Notes under the pieces: generated by a model | Told to the model about the DNA's origin: nothing | Database searches by the model: none | What the model saw: only the letters and a program-made list of their open reading frames with translations | Program-made: the position numbers and the translations under genes | Shown here: positions 8,962-17,727 of the stretch, in pieces | Layout: each line of letters starts with the position of its first letter | Numbering within the stretch: the first letter of the stretch is position 1 | Assembly: GCA_021203045.1 (NCBI GenBank) | Contig: JAJQBY010000040.1 | Span: 1 to 64,000, forward strand | Source: Oscillospiraceae bacterium | Lineage (GTDB): Bacteria; Bacillota; Clostridia; Oscillospirales; Oscillospiraceae | Direction: 5' to 3' | DNA length: 64,000 bases

Positions 8962-9810
8962 TCATATTTCCGTGGCACGCGCCCCGGCCGTTCTCTCCGT
9001 TATAGCAAAGGTAACCGTCATGGCAAAAGCTGTTAGTGCCGCCCCTGTGATCACATCCGTAGCGTAGTGCATTCCCAAAACCATTCTGGAGAGCATAACA
9101 CACAGGGTAAACCCGATCGAGGCGCACATAGCGATCAAATAGAACCTTCTTGTGTTGTATTTTTCTGCGAACAAGGGAATCAGTAGCACCGCCATACTGG
9201 TGGCTGCCTGGGCGGCATGACCGGAGGGAAAGCTGGAATTTACAGAAAGCGCTGTGTGCGGCTGCCGGGCGAACCAATAGGTAAACTCCGTGACAGGATC
9301 GTCCAGCATGTTAAATCTGGGCCGGGACATAAATTCCTTCAGAAGCATCGGTCCAAATACCGCCGTGCCGCATCCGGCCACGCCGATCACTGCGGCCCGC
9401 CGGAGGCCTGCCCTTTTTCCTGATTTTATCAGTCTTACGGACAGGATCACGGAAGCCGGGAGCCACAGTAGCATGACGATCAGCATGGAAATCCTTCCCT
9501 CCGGCAGTGCGTTTGCAAAGCTCCGATACGCATAGAAGATAAAATAGGCCAGAAACAGTACCCCGAACACCCAGTTCAGCGCCGTTCCCACCTTTCTCCG
9601 CCTGTCACAGGTCAGGAGCCACGCCACGCAGGAAAATATCCCCACAACCGGCATGGGCAACGTGCCGATGATTTCAAAAAATCTGCCAAACGCGCTGTCA
9701 GCATTGTATATCCACAGCGCGATGGGCAAATCCACGAACATAAACCCAAGCATAAGCACACAACAGGCAATAACCATTCCCAGCAGCAGCATAATTCGTT
9801 TTCTATACAC
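8962..9810 (-). CDS. PAP2 family membrane phosphatase
   Basis: 282 residues with about six membrane helices. It carries the three-part PAP2 active site: KEFMSRPRF (motif 1), FPSGHAAQ (motif 2) and SRMVLGMHYATDV (motif 3), in order over residues 175-262. Such enzymes dephosphorylate lipid phosphates such as undecaprenyl pyrophosphate or phosphatidylglycerol phosphate at the outer face of the membrane. The annotated start is a GTG with a poor ribosome site; the next Met is six residues in and has none either, so the start is uncertain. It has its own terminator and is probably monocistronic. Confidence 0.85.
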   Translation of the reverse strand: MYRKRIMLLLGMVIACCVLMLGFMFVDLPIALWIYNADSAFGRFFEIIGTLPMPVVGIFSCVAWLLTCDRRRKVGTALNWVFGVLFLAYFIFYAYRSFANALPEGRISMLIVMLLWLPASVILSVRLIKSGKRAGLRRAAVIGVAGCGTAVFGPMLLKEFMSRPRFNMLDDPVTEFTYWFARQPHTALSVNSSFPSGHAAQAATSMAVLLIPLFAEKYNTRRFYLIAMCASIGFTLCVMLSRMVLGMHYATDVITGAALTAFAMTVTFAITERTAGARATEI

Positions 9811-9960
9811 AGCGCACCAGCCCTTCTCTGAATACCTTGAAAAAGCTTATCATGCGCCCTGTAAAGCCCGCTATCAGTTTCCGGTAAAAGGTTTATAAAC
9901 CGGCGGGCAGCGCTCTGCCATCCGCGTCCGGACGACTGACCTCGTCCCCCAAAAAATAAG

Positions 9961-9987
9961 CAGGCGCAGCCGTGGAAGCTGCGCCTG
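9961..9987 (-). terminator. Terminator of the TRAP permease gene
   Basis: CAGGCGCAGC and GCTGCGCCTG form a perfect 10-base stem. On the minus strand it is followed by a T-rich run, the usual intrinsic terminator layout. Confidence 0.85.
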
Positions 9988-10004
9988 TGTGAGATCATTT
10001 TATA

Positions 10005-12026
10005 TTACGCCGCGGCGGGAGTCTCCTGCTTTTTGTTGCGCAGGAACTGGAACACGAAGATGGCCACAATGACCACCAGGCCCACCACATCGCTGAGCGT
10101 GCCGGGGTAGATCAGGAACAATCCGCCAGCGGCGGCGACGATGCGCAACGGCCAGGGAACAGAACCCTTCAGGTATCCCTCCAGCGCCACGCCCAGGGAT
10201 ACCATGCCCACGATGGAGGTGATAATCAGCTGGATGACCTCCAAAGCATTCGTATCGATCAGGAGCATGGCCGGGTTAAAGGCGAAGATATATGGCACCA
10301 CAAAGGCCGCAATAGCAAGCTTTGTGGCGTTCACCGCCGTCCTCATTGGCTTCGACCCCGCAATGGCCGAGCCTGCATAGGCCGCCAGAGCCACCGGCGG
10401 CGTGATATCCGCCACGATGCCGAAGTAGAACACGAAGAAATGAGCCGCCAGGGTGGGAACACCCATCTGAATCAGGATAGGTGCGCAGGTGGAGGCCATA
10501 ATGCAGTAGTTGGCAGTGGTGGGAACGCCCATGCCAAGGATGATGCAGCAGATCATGGTCAGCAACAGGGCAACGATCAGATGGCCGTTGGCGATAGTGA
10601 TAACGGCGGTGATGATCTGAGAGGCAAGACCGGTCATGGTGATGCAGCCGGCAATCACACCGGCAATGGCGCAGGCCGCCGCCACTGAGATGCATGACTG
10701 GCCGCCCTTTGCCAGAGCATCGAATAGCACGGCAGGAGTCATGCGGGCATCCTTGTTGAACAGGCTGACCACGATGCAGGCCATAATAGATATGGTAGCG
10801 GCATAGGCCATGGTACGGTTGCCGCTGCATACAAGATAAATCAGTATGACCAGGGGCAGCAGGAGATACAGCTTTTTTGCAAGCATGCGGAACTTCGGCA
10901 GCTGCTCTCTGGGAATGCCCTTCAGTCCCAGGCGCTTTGCCTCCAGATGGACGCAGATGAAGATGCCCAGGAAGTACAGCACCGCCGGCAGGATAGCCCG
11001 GACAATGATGCTGGAATAGGACACGCCCACATACTCTGCCATCAGGAAGGCCGCAGCGCCCATAATGGGAGGCATAATCTGTCCGCCGGTAGAGGCCGCC
11101 GCCTCCACCGCCCCGGCAAACTCCGGCTTATAGCCGGTCTTTTTCATCATGGGGATGGTGACGGAGCCGGTGGTGACGGTGTTGCCCACAGAGGAGCCGG
11201 ACACCATGCCGCACAGGGCGGAGGAGATAACCGCCACCTTGGCGGGACCGCCGCTGGAGGAACCGGCAAGACAGTTAGCAAGACTGATGAAGAAATCAGA
11301 AATGCCCGTGCGCTCCAAAAACGCACCAAATATAAGAAACACCACAATAAACTTGGCGCAAACCTGAATAGGCGTGGTCATAACGCCGGTGGTGGTATAG
11401 GTCAGACGATAGGTGAGCTGGCTGACGGCGTTTCCGAAGCTCAGGCCCTTGCCAATCCAGAAATAATAGATGGCGTAGAGGATAAAGCACCCGGCCACGA
11501 CCATGATGGGAATACCCACACTGCGGCGGCACAGCTCGAACAGGGCCAGGATAGCGATGATGCCCAAGGCGATCTCATACCAATAGAGGTATTTATAGCC
11601 CACAGCCCGGACAGTCAGATCCTTGGCGTTCACCACGATGTACAGGAACGCGCAGGTCCCCAGAATCATAATGATCCAGTCGAACCAGGGAATGTGGTTG
11701 ACCTTCTGCACGCCCTTCTTGGCCGGGAAGTTCAGATAGCCAATGAGCATGATACAGGCCACAAAGGAGGGGTACCGCACCAGATCCAGCCAGGTGGCAA
11801 ACAGCGTCACATAGATGGAAAACAGGGAGAACGCGGCCATCAAGCCGTATACGACCCATTTCTGCCAGCCCTCCCAAATACGGGTGTTGGACTCACGGTC
11901 AAATTTTTTCATGACCGCGTCCACGGCGTCAGCATCGAAGACCGGCTCCTCCGCTGTCGCTGCGGCGGTAGCCTCCGCCGCGGGGGCCGCAGGCTCCTCC
12001 GGCCCTTTCTTTTTGAACAGCGCCAT
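10005..12026 (-). CDS. Fused TRAP transporter permease (4TM/12TM)
   Basis: Sodium- or proton-driven uptake permease in which the small and large TRAP membrane subunits are one chain. I use the ATG at 12026 (MALFKKKGPEE), which has AGGAGG seven bases upstream, giving 673 residues. A charged cytoplasmic N-terminus of about 60 residues precedes the small-subunit helices. The DctM-like part carries GMVSGSSVGNTVTTGSVTIPMMKKTGY and the long Gly-rich TAASTGGQIMPP stretch typical of the family. The TAXI-type binding protein gene is directly upstream. Substrate unknown; characterised TAXI systems take dicarboxylates or amino acids. Confidence 0.92.
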   Translation of the reverse strand: MALFKKKGPEEPAAPAAEATAAATAEEPVFDADAVDAVMKKFDRESNTRIWEGWQKWVVYGLMAAFSLFSIYVTLFATWLDLVRYPSFVACIMLIGYLNFPAKKGVQKVNHIPWFDWIIMILGTCAFLYIVVNAKDLTVRAVGYKYLYWYEIALGIIAILALFELCRRSVGIPIMVVAGCFILYAIYYFWIGKGLSFGNAVSQLTYRLTYTTTGVMTTPIQVCAKFIVVFLIFGAFLERTGISDFFISLANCLAGSSSGGPAKVAVISSALCGMVSGSSVGNTVTTGSVTIPMMKKTGYKPEFAGAVEAAASTGGQIMPPIMGAAAFLMAEYVGVSYSSIIVRAILPAVLYFLGIFICVHLEAKRLGLKGIPREQLPKFRMLAKKLYLLLPLVILIYLVCSGNRTMAYAATISIMACIVVSLFNKDARMTPAVLFDALAKGGQSCISVAAACAIAGVIAGCITMTGLASQIITAVITIANGHLIVALLLTMICCIILGMGVPTTANYCIMASTCAPILIQMGVPTLAAHFFVFYFGIVADITPPVALAAYAGSAIAGSKPMRTAVNATKLAIAAFVVPYIFAFNPAMLLIDTNALEVIQLIITSIVGMVSLGVALEGYLKGSVPWPLRIVAAAGGLFLIYPGTLSDVVGLVVIVAIFVFQFLRNKKQETPAAA

Positions 12027-12182
12027 ACAGCACCTCCTGATAACAGAATATTGCAAAATCTCCTGCTTTGGAGAAAAATTCTTATATAAGGGCAATTCCT
12101 GTCACAGAAGGAAAACTCTTATATAAATGGGGGATGGAGCGCTGCTGCGCAGCGCCCCGTCCCGAATTGTCATGCGAAATAA

Positions 12183-13292
12183 TTACTCAACGGTCTCCAC
12201 TTCAATGCCGTGCTCCGCGAAGTACTTGGCAGCGCCGCTGGCGAAGGGCACCGCGATGCCTTCGGTAGCGAAGGTCAGGTCGAGCTCAGCGCCCTTGGCG
12301 TGCAGCTCGGTGATGGCCTCGGCATTGTCGAAGATAGTAGCAACGATGGCGTAAGCCGTATCCTCATCCAGATCAGCGCGGCAGACCAGGGTGGCCTTCA
12401 CGGTGATGGTGACGCAGTCCTCGTCAAATCCGGCATAGGTGCCGGCGGGGATGGTCAGAGAGGCATAGTAGGGGCAGCTCTCCAGCAGAGTCTCCATGTG
12501 CTCGTCGTCGATGGAGACGAGATACACAGTCTGGCTGGTAGCCAGGTCGGTGACGGCGGTGGTGGGAGCGCCGGCGCAGATGAAGGCGGCGTCGATCTTG
12601 CCGTCCTTCAGGCTCTCGGTGGAATCACCGAAGGACTGATAGATGGGGGTGATGTCGTCCAGGGTCATGCCATAGGCAGCCAGGATATCAACGGTGTTAT
12701 AATAGGTGCCGGAGCCCACGTCGCCAACGCAGACGCTCTTGCCGGCCAGGTCGGCCACGGAGGTGATCTCCGGGTCAAGGGTCACAATCTGCACGGTCTC
12801 GGCATACAGGGCGCCCAGAACCAGGAAATCGGTGTTGGCCCCGGTCTCCTCGAAGGAGTTGGTACCCTCATAAGCATAGGTCATAACGTCGGACTGAACC
12901 AGCGCCAGGTCATACAGGAACTCGCTGATGCCCTCGATGTTGGCGGTGGTGCCGCCGGTGGACACGGTGTTGATGCTCAGGCCGGTGTTCTGGCCAATGT
13001 AGTTGGACAGCACGCCGCCGAAGGCGTAATAGGTGCCAGACTCGCCGCCGGTGCCCATGGTTAGGCTGCCGGTGATAGCAGAGAAGTCATTAGTAGATGC
13101 ATCCTCCTCAGCCTCAGCCTCCTCGGTTTCCTCGACCTCCTCGGCGGTCTCCTCAGTGGTCTCCTCGACCTCCTCAGTCTCGGTCTCCTCGGTGGTGTCG
13201 GCATCGCTGGAGCTGGAGCAGCCGGCGAACATACCGAGCATCATGACCAGGGCCAGCATAAGCGCAAGCGTCTTCCACAGGGTCTTTTTCAT
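12183..13292 (-). CDS. TAXI-family TRAP solute-binding lipoprotein
   Basis: Extracellular receptor for the fused TRAP permease downstream. The start at 13292 (MKKTLWKTLALML) has GGGAGGA upstream and gives 369 residues. The signal peptide ends in a lipobox (MFAGCS), so the protein is tethered to the membrane as expected in a Gram-positive. A run of about 35 residues, mostly Glu/Thr, forms an acidic spacer. The folded domain opens with LTMGTGGESGTYYAFGGVL, the TAXI signature, and has STGGTTANIEGI. The 156 bases before the permease hold only a short hairpin (12137-12153) that may lower permease expression. Confidence 0.92.
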   Translation of the reverse strand: MKKTLWKTLALMLALVMMLGMFAGCSSSSDADTTEETETEEVEETTEETAEEVEETEEAEAEEDASTNDFSAITGSLTMGTGGESGTYYAFGGVLSNYIGQNTGLSINTVSTGGTTANIEGISEFLYDLALVQSDVMTYAYEGTNSFEETGANTDFLVLGALYAETVQIVTLDPEITSVADLAGKSVCVGDVGSGTYYNTVDILAAYGMTLDDITPIYQSFGDSTESLKDGKIDAAFICAGAPTTAVTDLATSQTVYLVSIDDEHMETLLESCPYYASLTIPAGTYAGFDEDCVTITVKATLVCRADLDEDTAYAIVATIFDNAEAITELHAKGAELDLTFATEGIAVPFASGAAKYFAEHGIEVETVE

Positions 13293-13356
13293 TGGATTTG
13301 TCCTCCCAAAAACGATTTCTTGCATTTTCTCAACGGGAATAATTCAAGATGGATTC

Positions 13357-13385
13357 ATTATACTCGCATCTTTTTGAATTGGCAA
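13357..13385 (-). promoter_or_regulatory. Promoter of the TAXI-TRAP operon
   Basis: On the minus strand: TTGCCA, a 17-base spacer, TATAAT. It is placed about 65 bases before the TAXI gene start. Confidence 0.65.
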
Positions 13386-13486
13386 GGAAAAAATGAAATT
13401 TATTTTGTTCAAACTTTCAAAATTATAACTTCTTCCCATGTATTCCCCTGATAGACACCTGTTTTTGTGATTTTTTTACAAACAAA

Positions 13487-13507
13487 GTACCTGCATCGTA
13501 CCTGCAT
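13487..13507. repeat. Two tandem GTACCTGCAT words
   Basis: GTACCTGCAT occurs at 13487 and again at 13498, an 11-base spacing that places both on one DNA face. They lie upstream of the -35 of the sugar ABC operon and may be an activator site. No regulator gene is adjacent. Confidence 0.45.
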
Positions 13508-13547
13508 TTTACCATTAAACTTTTTTAACATTTTATCTTCGTTTCCC

Positions 13548-13576
13548 TTGACATTTCCCAGCAAGATTATTATAAT
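13548..13576 (+). promoter_or_regulatory. Consensus promoter of the sugar ABC operon
   Basis: TTGACA, exactly 17 bases, TATAAT: a full match to the housekeeping sigma consensus, about 50 bases before the binding-protein gene. Strong expression is expected. Confidence 0.85.
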
Positions 13577-13626
13577 TATTACAAGCCTAGCTTGATTCTA
13601 ATAGGTTTAGAAAGGAAAATTGGATA

Positions 13627-14916
13627 ATGAAAAAGATCATCGCAATTGTTCTGGCTGCTGTCATGTGCCTGTCTCTGGCAGCGTGCAGCAGCACCGACTA
13701 CACCAGCCAGCTGGAAGACATCCAGGCCTCTCTGGACGGCATCCAGGACCTGCTGGATTCCCTGACCGCCGATGAGACTGAGGCTGAGGAAGCCGAGGTC
13801 GAGGAGGCTGAGACTGAGACCGAGGAGGTCACTGAGGAGACCTCTGACAAGATCACCGTCGATTTCGAGTGGAACGGCCAGATGGAGGTTTGGTCCATCC
13901 TGCCCACCACCGGCGCTGAAGGCCTGGTTCTCATCAACGACGCCATGGGCGCTATGATGGAGGCCGAGGGCTTTACCTATGTGAAGAAGGACGCCCAGGG
14001 CGATCCCTCCGCACAGGTGCAGTTCGTTGAGGACGCTATCAATGCCGGCAACGTGGGCTGCCTGATGATTGCCGCCATGAGCGTGGATATGCTTCAGGAC
14101 GTAGTGCTTGACGCCCTTGAGGCTGGTATCGCTGTAGCCATGCTGGGCGCTGAGCCCACCGAATACGGCATCTCCGGCTGCGTGTACACCGCTTATGAGA
14201 TCACCGGTATGTACGCTGTGCAGGCCGCTGAGGACTGGGTCACCAACCGCGTGGCTGAGGGCGGCAACATCCCCACCAATGCCGACGGTCTCTATGAGGT
14301 CGCCTGCGACGTTTACACTGACATCCAGGACGGCGTTTATCGTTCCAATGCTATGACCGCCACTGTGGACAACTCTGACATTCTTGTCCGCGTGTCCACC
14401 ACCTCCTCCTATGGCGATTCCGCTTACTCCGATGCATATAACAATGCGCAGGACGCACTTGGCGCCCATCCCGACTGCCACATCTTCATCGCTTACGAGC
14501 CGGAAGAGGCCATGGGCGCTGCTGACGCCATCGCCGACTACTGCGGCCAGAACGGACTTGACCTGGCCGACTACTGCGTCATCCCCTGCTACGGCGAGGA
14601 CTCCACCTTCCTGGAGCTGTATGCCGAGGCACTGGATGATCCCTCCTCCACCGCCATCAAGGGCTATTCCACCTACGGCGATCCTGCCGAGACCGACGCT
14701 GACGGCAATGTGACCAAGGACTCCGCCACCCTGACCGGCGAGCACCTGGGCGACATCCTTCTGTCCGCCTGCGGCTTTGATGGTTACGACTTCGAGTATG
14801 GCGCAACCTATTACGACACCATCACCGTGAGCAACATCTACGGCTACTCCGACACCTGGGTCAACGGCAACGACAACCCCGCTATCGAGTACAAGATCAC
14901 CGAGTATATCGGCTAA
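13627..14916 (+). CDS. Sugar-type ABC transporter binding lipoprotein
   Basis: 429 residues. The signal peptide ends in the lipobox SLAACS, so Cys21 would be lipidated. A short predicted coiled stretch (QLEDIQASLDGIQDLLDSL) and an acidic linker precede a periplasmic-binding fold of the RbsB class. VWSILPTTGAEGLVLINDAMGAMMEAEG is the usual first strand and helix, and AQVQFVEDAINAGNVGCLMI follows. It is the extracellular receptor of the ATPase and permease downstream. The terminator-like hairpin after this gene suggests that more receptor than transporter is made. The sugar or nucleoside bound cannot be told. Confidence 0.9.
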   Translation: MKKIIAIVLAAVMCLSLAACSSTDYTSQLEDIQASLDGIQDLLDSLTADETEAEEAEVEEAETETEEVTEETSDKITVDFEWNGQMEVWSILPTTGAEGLVLINDAMGAMMEAEGFTYVKKDAQGDPSAQVQFVEDAINAGNVGCLMIAAMSVDMLQDVVLDALEAGIAVAMLGAEPTEYGISGCVYTAYEITGMYAVQAAEDWVTNRVAEGGNIPTNADGLYEVACDVYTDIQDGVYRSNAMTATVDNSDILVRVSTTSSYGDSAYSDAYNNAQDALGAHPDCHIFIAYEPEEAMGAADAIADYCGQNGLDLADYCVIPCYGEDSTFLELYAEALDDPSSTAIKGYSTYGDPAETDADGNVTKDSATLTGEHLGDILLSACGFDGYDFEYGATYYDTITVSNIYGYSDTWVNGNDNPAIEYKITEYIG

Positions 14917-14956
14917 TTTAAAAGCCAACACGTATACCCTTAAATCCTAGGCTTTC

Positions 14957-14986
14957 GAGGCGGTGCGACGAGCTTCGCACCGCCTC
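14957..14986 (+). terminator. Intra-operon hairpin after the binding protein
   Basis: GAGGCGGTGCG and CGCACCGCCTC pair perfectly around an 8-base loop, followed by only TTTC. A leaky terminator here fits the common excess of binding protein over permease. Confidence 0.7.
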
Positions 14987-15035
14987 TTTCAAAAAAATCT
15001 CACTTTTATCCAATATAAAAGGCAGGTGCGTTCCT

Positions 15036-16544
15036 TTGACCGAAAAAGAGCCTGTTCTCTCTTTAAAAAACATCATTAAGGTCTTCCCCGGCGTGGTGGC
15101 TCTGAATCATGTCTCCATGGATTTCTATCCCGGAGAGATACACGCCATTGTGGGAGAAAACGGGGCGGGCAAGTCCACCCTGATAAAGACCATCACCGGC
15201 GCTCACGCCCCGGACGGGGGCACCATCACCCTGGATGGGGAGACTTACAGCGCCATGACCCCGGCCCTGGCCCGGCAGCACGGCGTGGAGTGCATCTATC
15301 AGGAATTCAACCTGATCGACGTGCTTTCCACAGCGGAAAATATCTGCTACGGAGAAAATATGGGCCGCCTGGTGAACCAGAAGGCCATGAACGAAAAGGC
15401 CCAGAAGCTGTTCGACGACTTCGGCGTGGACATTAACCCTTCCACCCTGGTGCGGGATCTGACCCCCGGCCATATGCAAATTGTGGAGATTGCCAAGGCC
15501 GTCTCCAAAAACGCCCGCATCCTTATTCTGGATGAACCGACCGCGCCTCTGTCCCTGGCTGAGGTGGATATCCTTATGTCCATCGTGCGCAAGCTGAAGG
15601 CGGACGGCGTGGCGATCATATACATCTCACACCGTCTGGACGAGATATTCACCCTGTCCGACAAGGTCTCCGTCCTGCGGGACGGGGAATACATCGTCAC
15701 CCTGGAAACTGACCAGACCACCCGCCCGGAGCTTATCAAATACATGGTGGGCCGGGAAATGACCCAGACCTTCCCCCAGCGGAATGTGGAGATCGGAGAC
15801 GTGGCCCTGGAGGTCAGGAACCTGACAGGCAACGGCGTAAAGAATATATCCTTCCAGGCCCACAAGGGCGAGATTTTGGGCATATCCGGCCTGGTAGGCG
15901 CAGGCCGCACGGAGATCATGAAGGTCATCTTCGGCGCAGAGAAAAAGCAGTGGGGCGAGATATACGTAAACGGCGAACCCGCCAACATCAGATCCCCGCG
16001 GGACGCCATGCACAAATACGGCATCGGTATGTGCCCGGAGGACAGAAAGCGGGAGGGTTGCTTCCTGGGTGAGACCATCTCCTGGAACCTGGTCTATAAC
16101 GTGCTGGGCAATATCTCCAACCGCATCGGCGTCATCAACCGCAAAAAGGAAAAGGAAATCGCGGACTACTACGGCAAGTCCATGCGCATCAAGGCGCCCG
16201 ATCTGGACAAGACCAAGGTGCTCACCCTCTCCGGCGGCAACCAGCAGAAGGTAGTGGTGGGCAAGGCCCTGGCCGCCAATGCGGAGATCATCATCTTCGA
16301 CGAGCCCACCCGAGGCATCGATGTGGGCGCGAAATATGAGATATACGAGCTGATGAACGGCCTGGTAGAGCAGGGCAAGACCATCATCATGGTCACCTCC
16401 GATATGGAGGAGCTTTTGGGTATGTCCGACCGCATCGTGGTCTTTGGAGAGCGGTGCCTGGCAGGAACGCTGGAAAAGGTGGAATTTTCCCAGGGGCGTA
16501 TCCTTGATATGGCATCCACCAGCGTCCGCGACGACGAGATTTAA
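15036..16544 (+). CDS. Sugar ABC transporter ATPase (RbsA/MglA type)
   Basis: 502 residues with two fused ABC domains. The first has Walker A GENGAGKST, the signature region LTPGHMQIVEIAKA and Walker B ILILDEPTA. The second has a degenerate Walker A (GLVGAGRTE), LSGGNQQKVVVGKAL and IIFDEPTRGIDVG. This arrangement is the norm for ribose/galactose-class importers, where only one site is fully active. The start is a TTG with a modest upstream AGGTG. It lies between binding protein and permease in one operon. Confidence 0.93.
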   Translation: MTEKEPVLSLKNIIKVFPGVVALNHVSMDFYPGEIHAIVGENGAGKSTLIKTITGAHAPDGGTITLDGETYSAMTPALARQHGVECIYQEFNLIDVLSTAENICYGENMGRLVNQKAMNEKAQKLFDDFGVDINPSTLVRDLTPGHMQIVEIAKAVSKNARILILDEPTAPLSLAEVDILMSIVRKLKADGVAIIYISHRLDEIFTLSDKVSVLRDGEYIVTLETDQTTRPELIKYMVGREMTQTFPQRNVEIGDVALEVRNLTGNGVKNISFQAHKGEILGISGLVGAGRTEIMKVIFGAEKKQWGEIYVNGEPANIRSPRDAMHKYGIGMCPEDRKREGCFLGETISWNLVYNVLGNISNRIGVINRKKEKEIADYYGKSMRIKAPDLDKTKVLTLSGGNQQKVVVGKALAANAEIIIFDEPTRGIDVGAKYEIYELMNGLVEQGKTIIMVTSDMEELLGMSDRIVVFGERCLAGTLEKVEFSQGRILDMASTSVRDDEI

Positions 16545-16565
16545 ATTTGTGGGGGCAATAACAAC

Positions 16566-17618
16566 ATGGAGAAAGTAAAAAACAAGCTGAAGGATATGAC
16601 CATGGTCTTCGTCCTGATCGGGCTGCTGATCATCTTCTTTGTCCTGTGCCAGATCATCACAGGGCGCAACTTCCTGAGTCTGGCAAATCTTCTAAGCATT
16701 CTGGGCCAGAACGCCCATCTTGTCATCATCGGCGTGGGCATCACCTTCATCATGCTGGGCGGCGGCATGGACCTGAGTACCGGCTACCTGGTTTCCACCG
16801 TGGGCATTTCCATGGCGCTGATTAACCTGGGCCTGATGAACAGCGGCATGGCCAGCTTCCCCGCCTTCCTGATCGCGGCCGTAGCGGGTGTGGCTCTGGC
16901 CACCGGGCTTTCCGCCATCAACGGCGTGGTCTATGCCTGGTTGAAGGTGTTCCCCTTCATCATCACCCTGGCTATGCAGTACATACTCAACGGCGCAACC
17001 TATCTGCTGTCCGGCGGTATGACCCAGACCTACCGCAACCTGTCCAACGGCTTCAAGATTCTGGGCGGCTACAACATCAAAATCTTCTCCGGCAACCTGA
17101 AAACCGGCGTGCTGGTGATGGTTCTCATGGTGCTGATCGGCTCCTTTATTCTGAATAAGACCCGCTTTGGCCGGAACGTCTATGCCCTCGGCTCCAACCC
17201 GGAGGCCGTGGCCCTGTCCGGTGTTTCCGTGGCAAAAATGCGCATCGCGGTGTTCGCCCTGGCCGGCGTGTTCTTCGGCATCGCCCAGATCGTGAACATC
17301 GGCCGTATCGGCTCGGTGAACAACTCCATGGGCGTTGGCACAGAATTTACTGTCATGGCCGGCGCCATGCTGGGCGGCGTCAAGATGGGCGGCGGCGGCG
17401 GTAAAATGTCCAACATGGTCGTGGGCGTTCTTATCATCGGCGTGCTGAACTCCGGCATGAACTTCCTGAACCTGAGCCAGTATTGGCAGTATGTGGCCCT
17501 GGGCATCGTCCTTCTGGCCGCTATCATCCTGGATACCCTCCAGACCGAGAACGTCCAGAAACGGGCCAAGCTGGTCACCGGCCAGGACCCCGCCCTTCTG
17601 CAAAAGACCGAGGAATAA
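16566..17618 (+). CDS. Sugar ABC transporter permease (RbsC type)
   Basis: 350 residues, about eight to ten hydrophobic helices. It belongs to the BPD_transp_2 family: GGGMDLSTGYLVSTVGIS near residue 65 and the cytoplasmic ATPase-docking loop RFGRNVYALGSNPEAVALSGV near 200 are clear. It would work as a dimer with the two-domain ATPase encoded 21 bases upstream. The operon ends in a strong terminator. One permease gene only is present, so it must be a homodimer. Confidence 0.92.
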   Translation: MEKVKNKLKDMTMVFVLIGLLIIFFVLCQIITGRNFLSLANLLSILGQNAHLVIIGVGITFIMLGGGMDLSTGYLVSTVGISMALINLGLMNSGMASFPAFLIAAVAGVALATGLSAINGVVYAWLKVFPFIITLAMQYILNGATYLLSGGMTQTYRNLSNGFKILGGYNIKIFSGNLKTGVLVMVLMVLIGSFILNKTRFGRNVYALGSNPEAVALSGVSVAKMRIAVFALAGVFFGIAQIVNIGRIGSVNNSMGVGTEFTVMAGAMLGGVKMGGGGGKMSNMVVGVLIIGVLNSGMNFLNLSQYWQYVALGIVLLAAIILDTLQTENVQKRAKLVTGQDPALLQKTEE

Positions 17619-17634
17619 TCTAAACTATCTCTCT

Positions 17635-17660
17635 CCCCCGCTCCGGCGGGGGATTTTTTT
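17635..17660 (+). terminator. Terminator of the sugar ABC operon
   Basis: CCCCCGC and GCGGGGG form a 7-base GC stem directly followed by seven T residues. Confidence 0.92.
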
Positions 17661-17661
17661 A

Positions 17662-17690
17662 TTGACTTGCTTCTCAGGGTCTAGTAAAAT
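17662..17690 (+). promoter_or_regulatory. Promoter of the MFS/FAD-oxidoreductase pair
   Basis: TTGACT, 17 bases, TAAAAT, immediately after the preceding terminator and about 38 bases before the MFS start. Confidence 0.7.
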
Positions 17691-17727
17691 ATCGAATCGG
17701 AAACTGATTTCATTACGGAGGCAAAAA

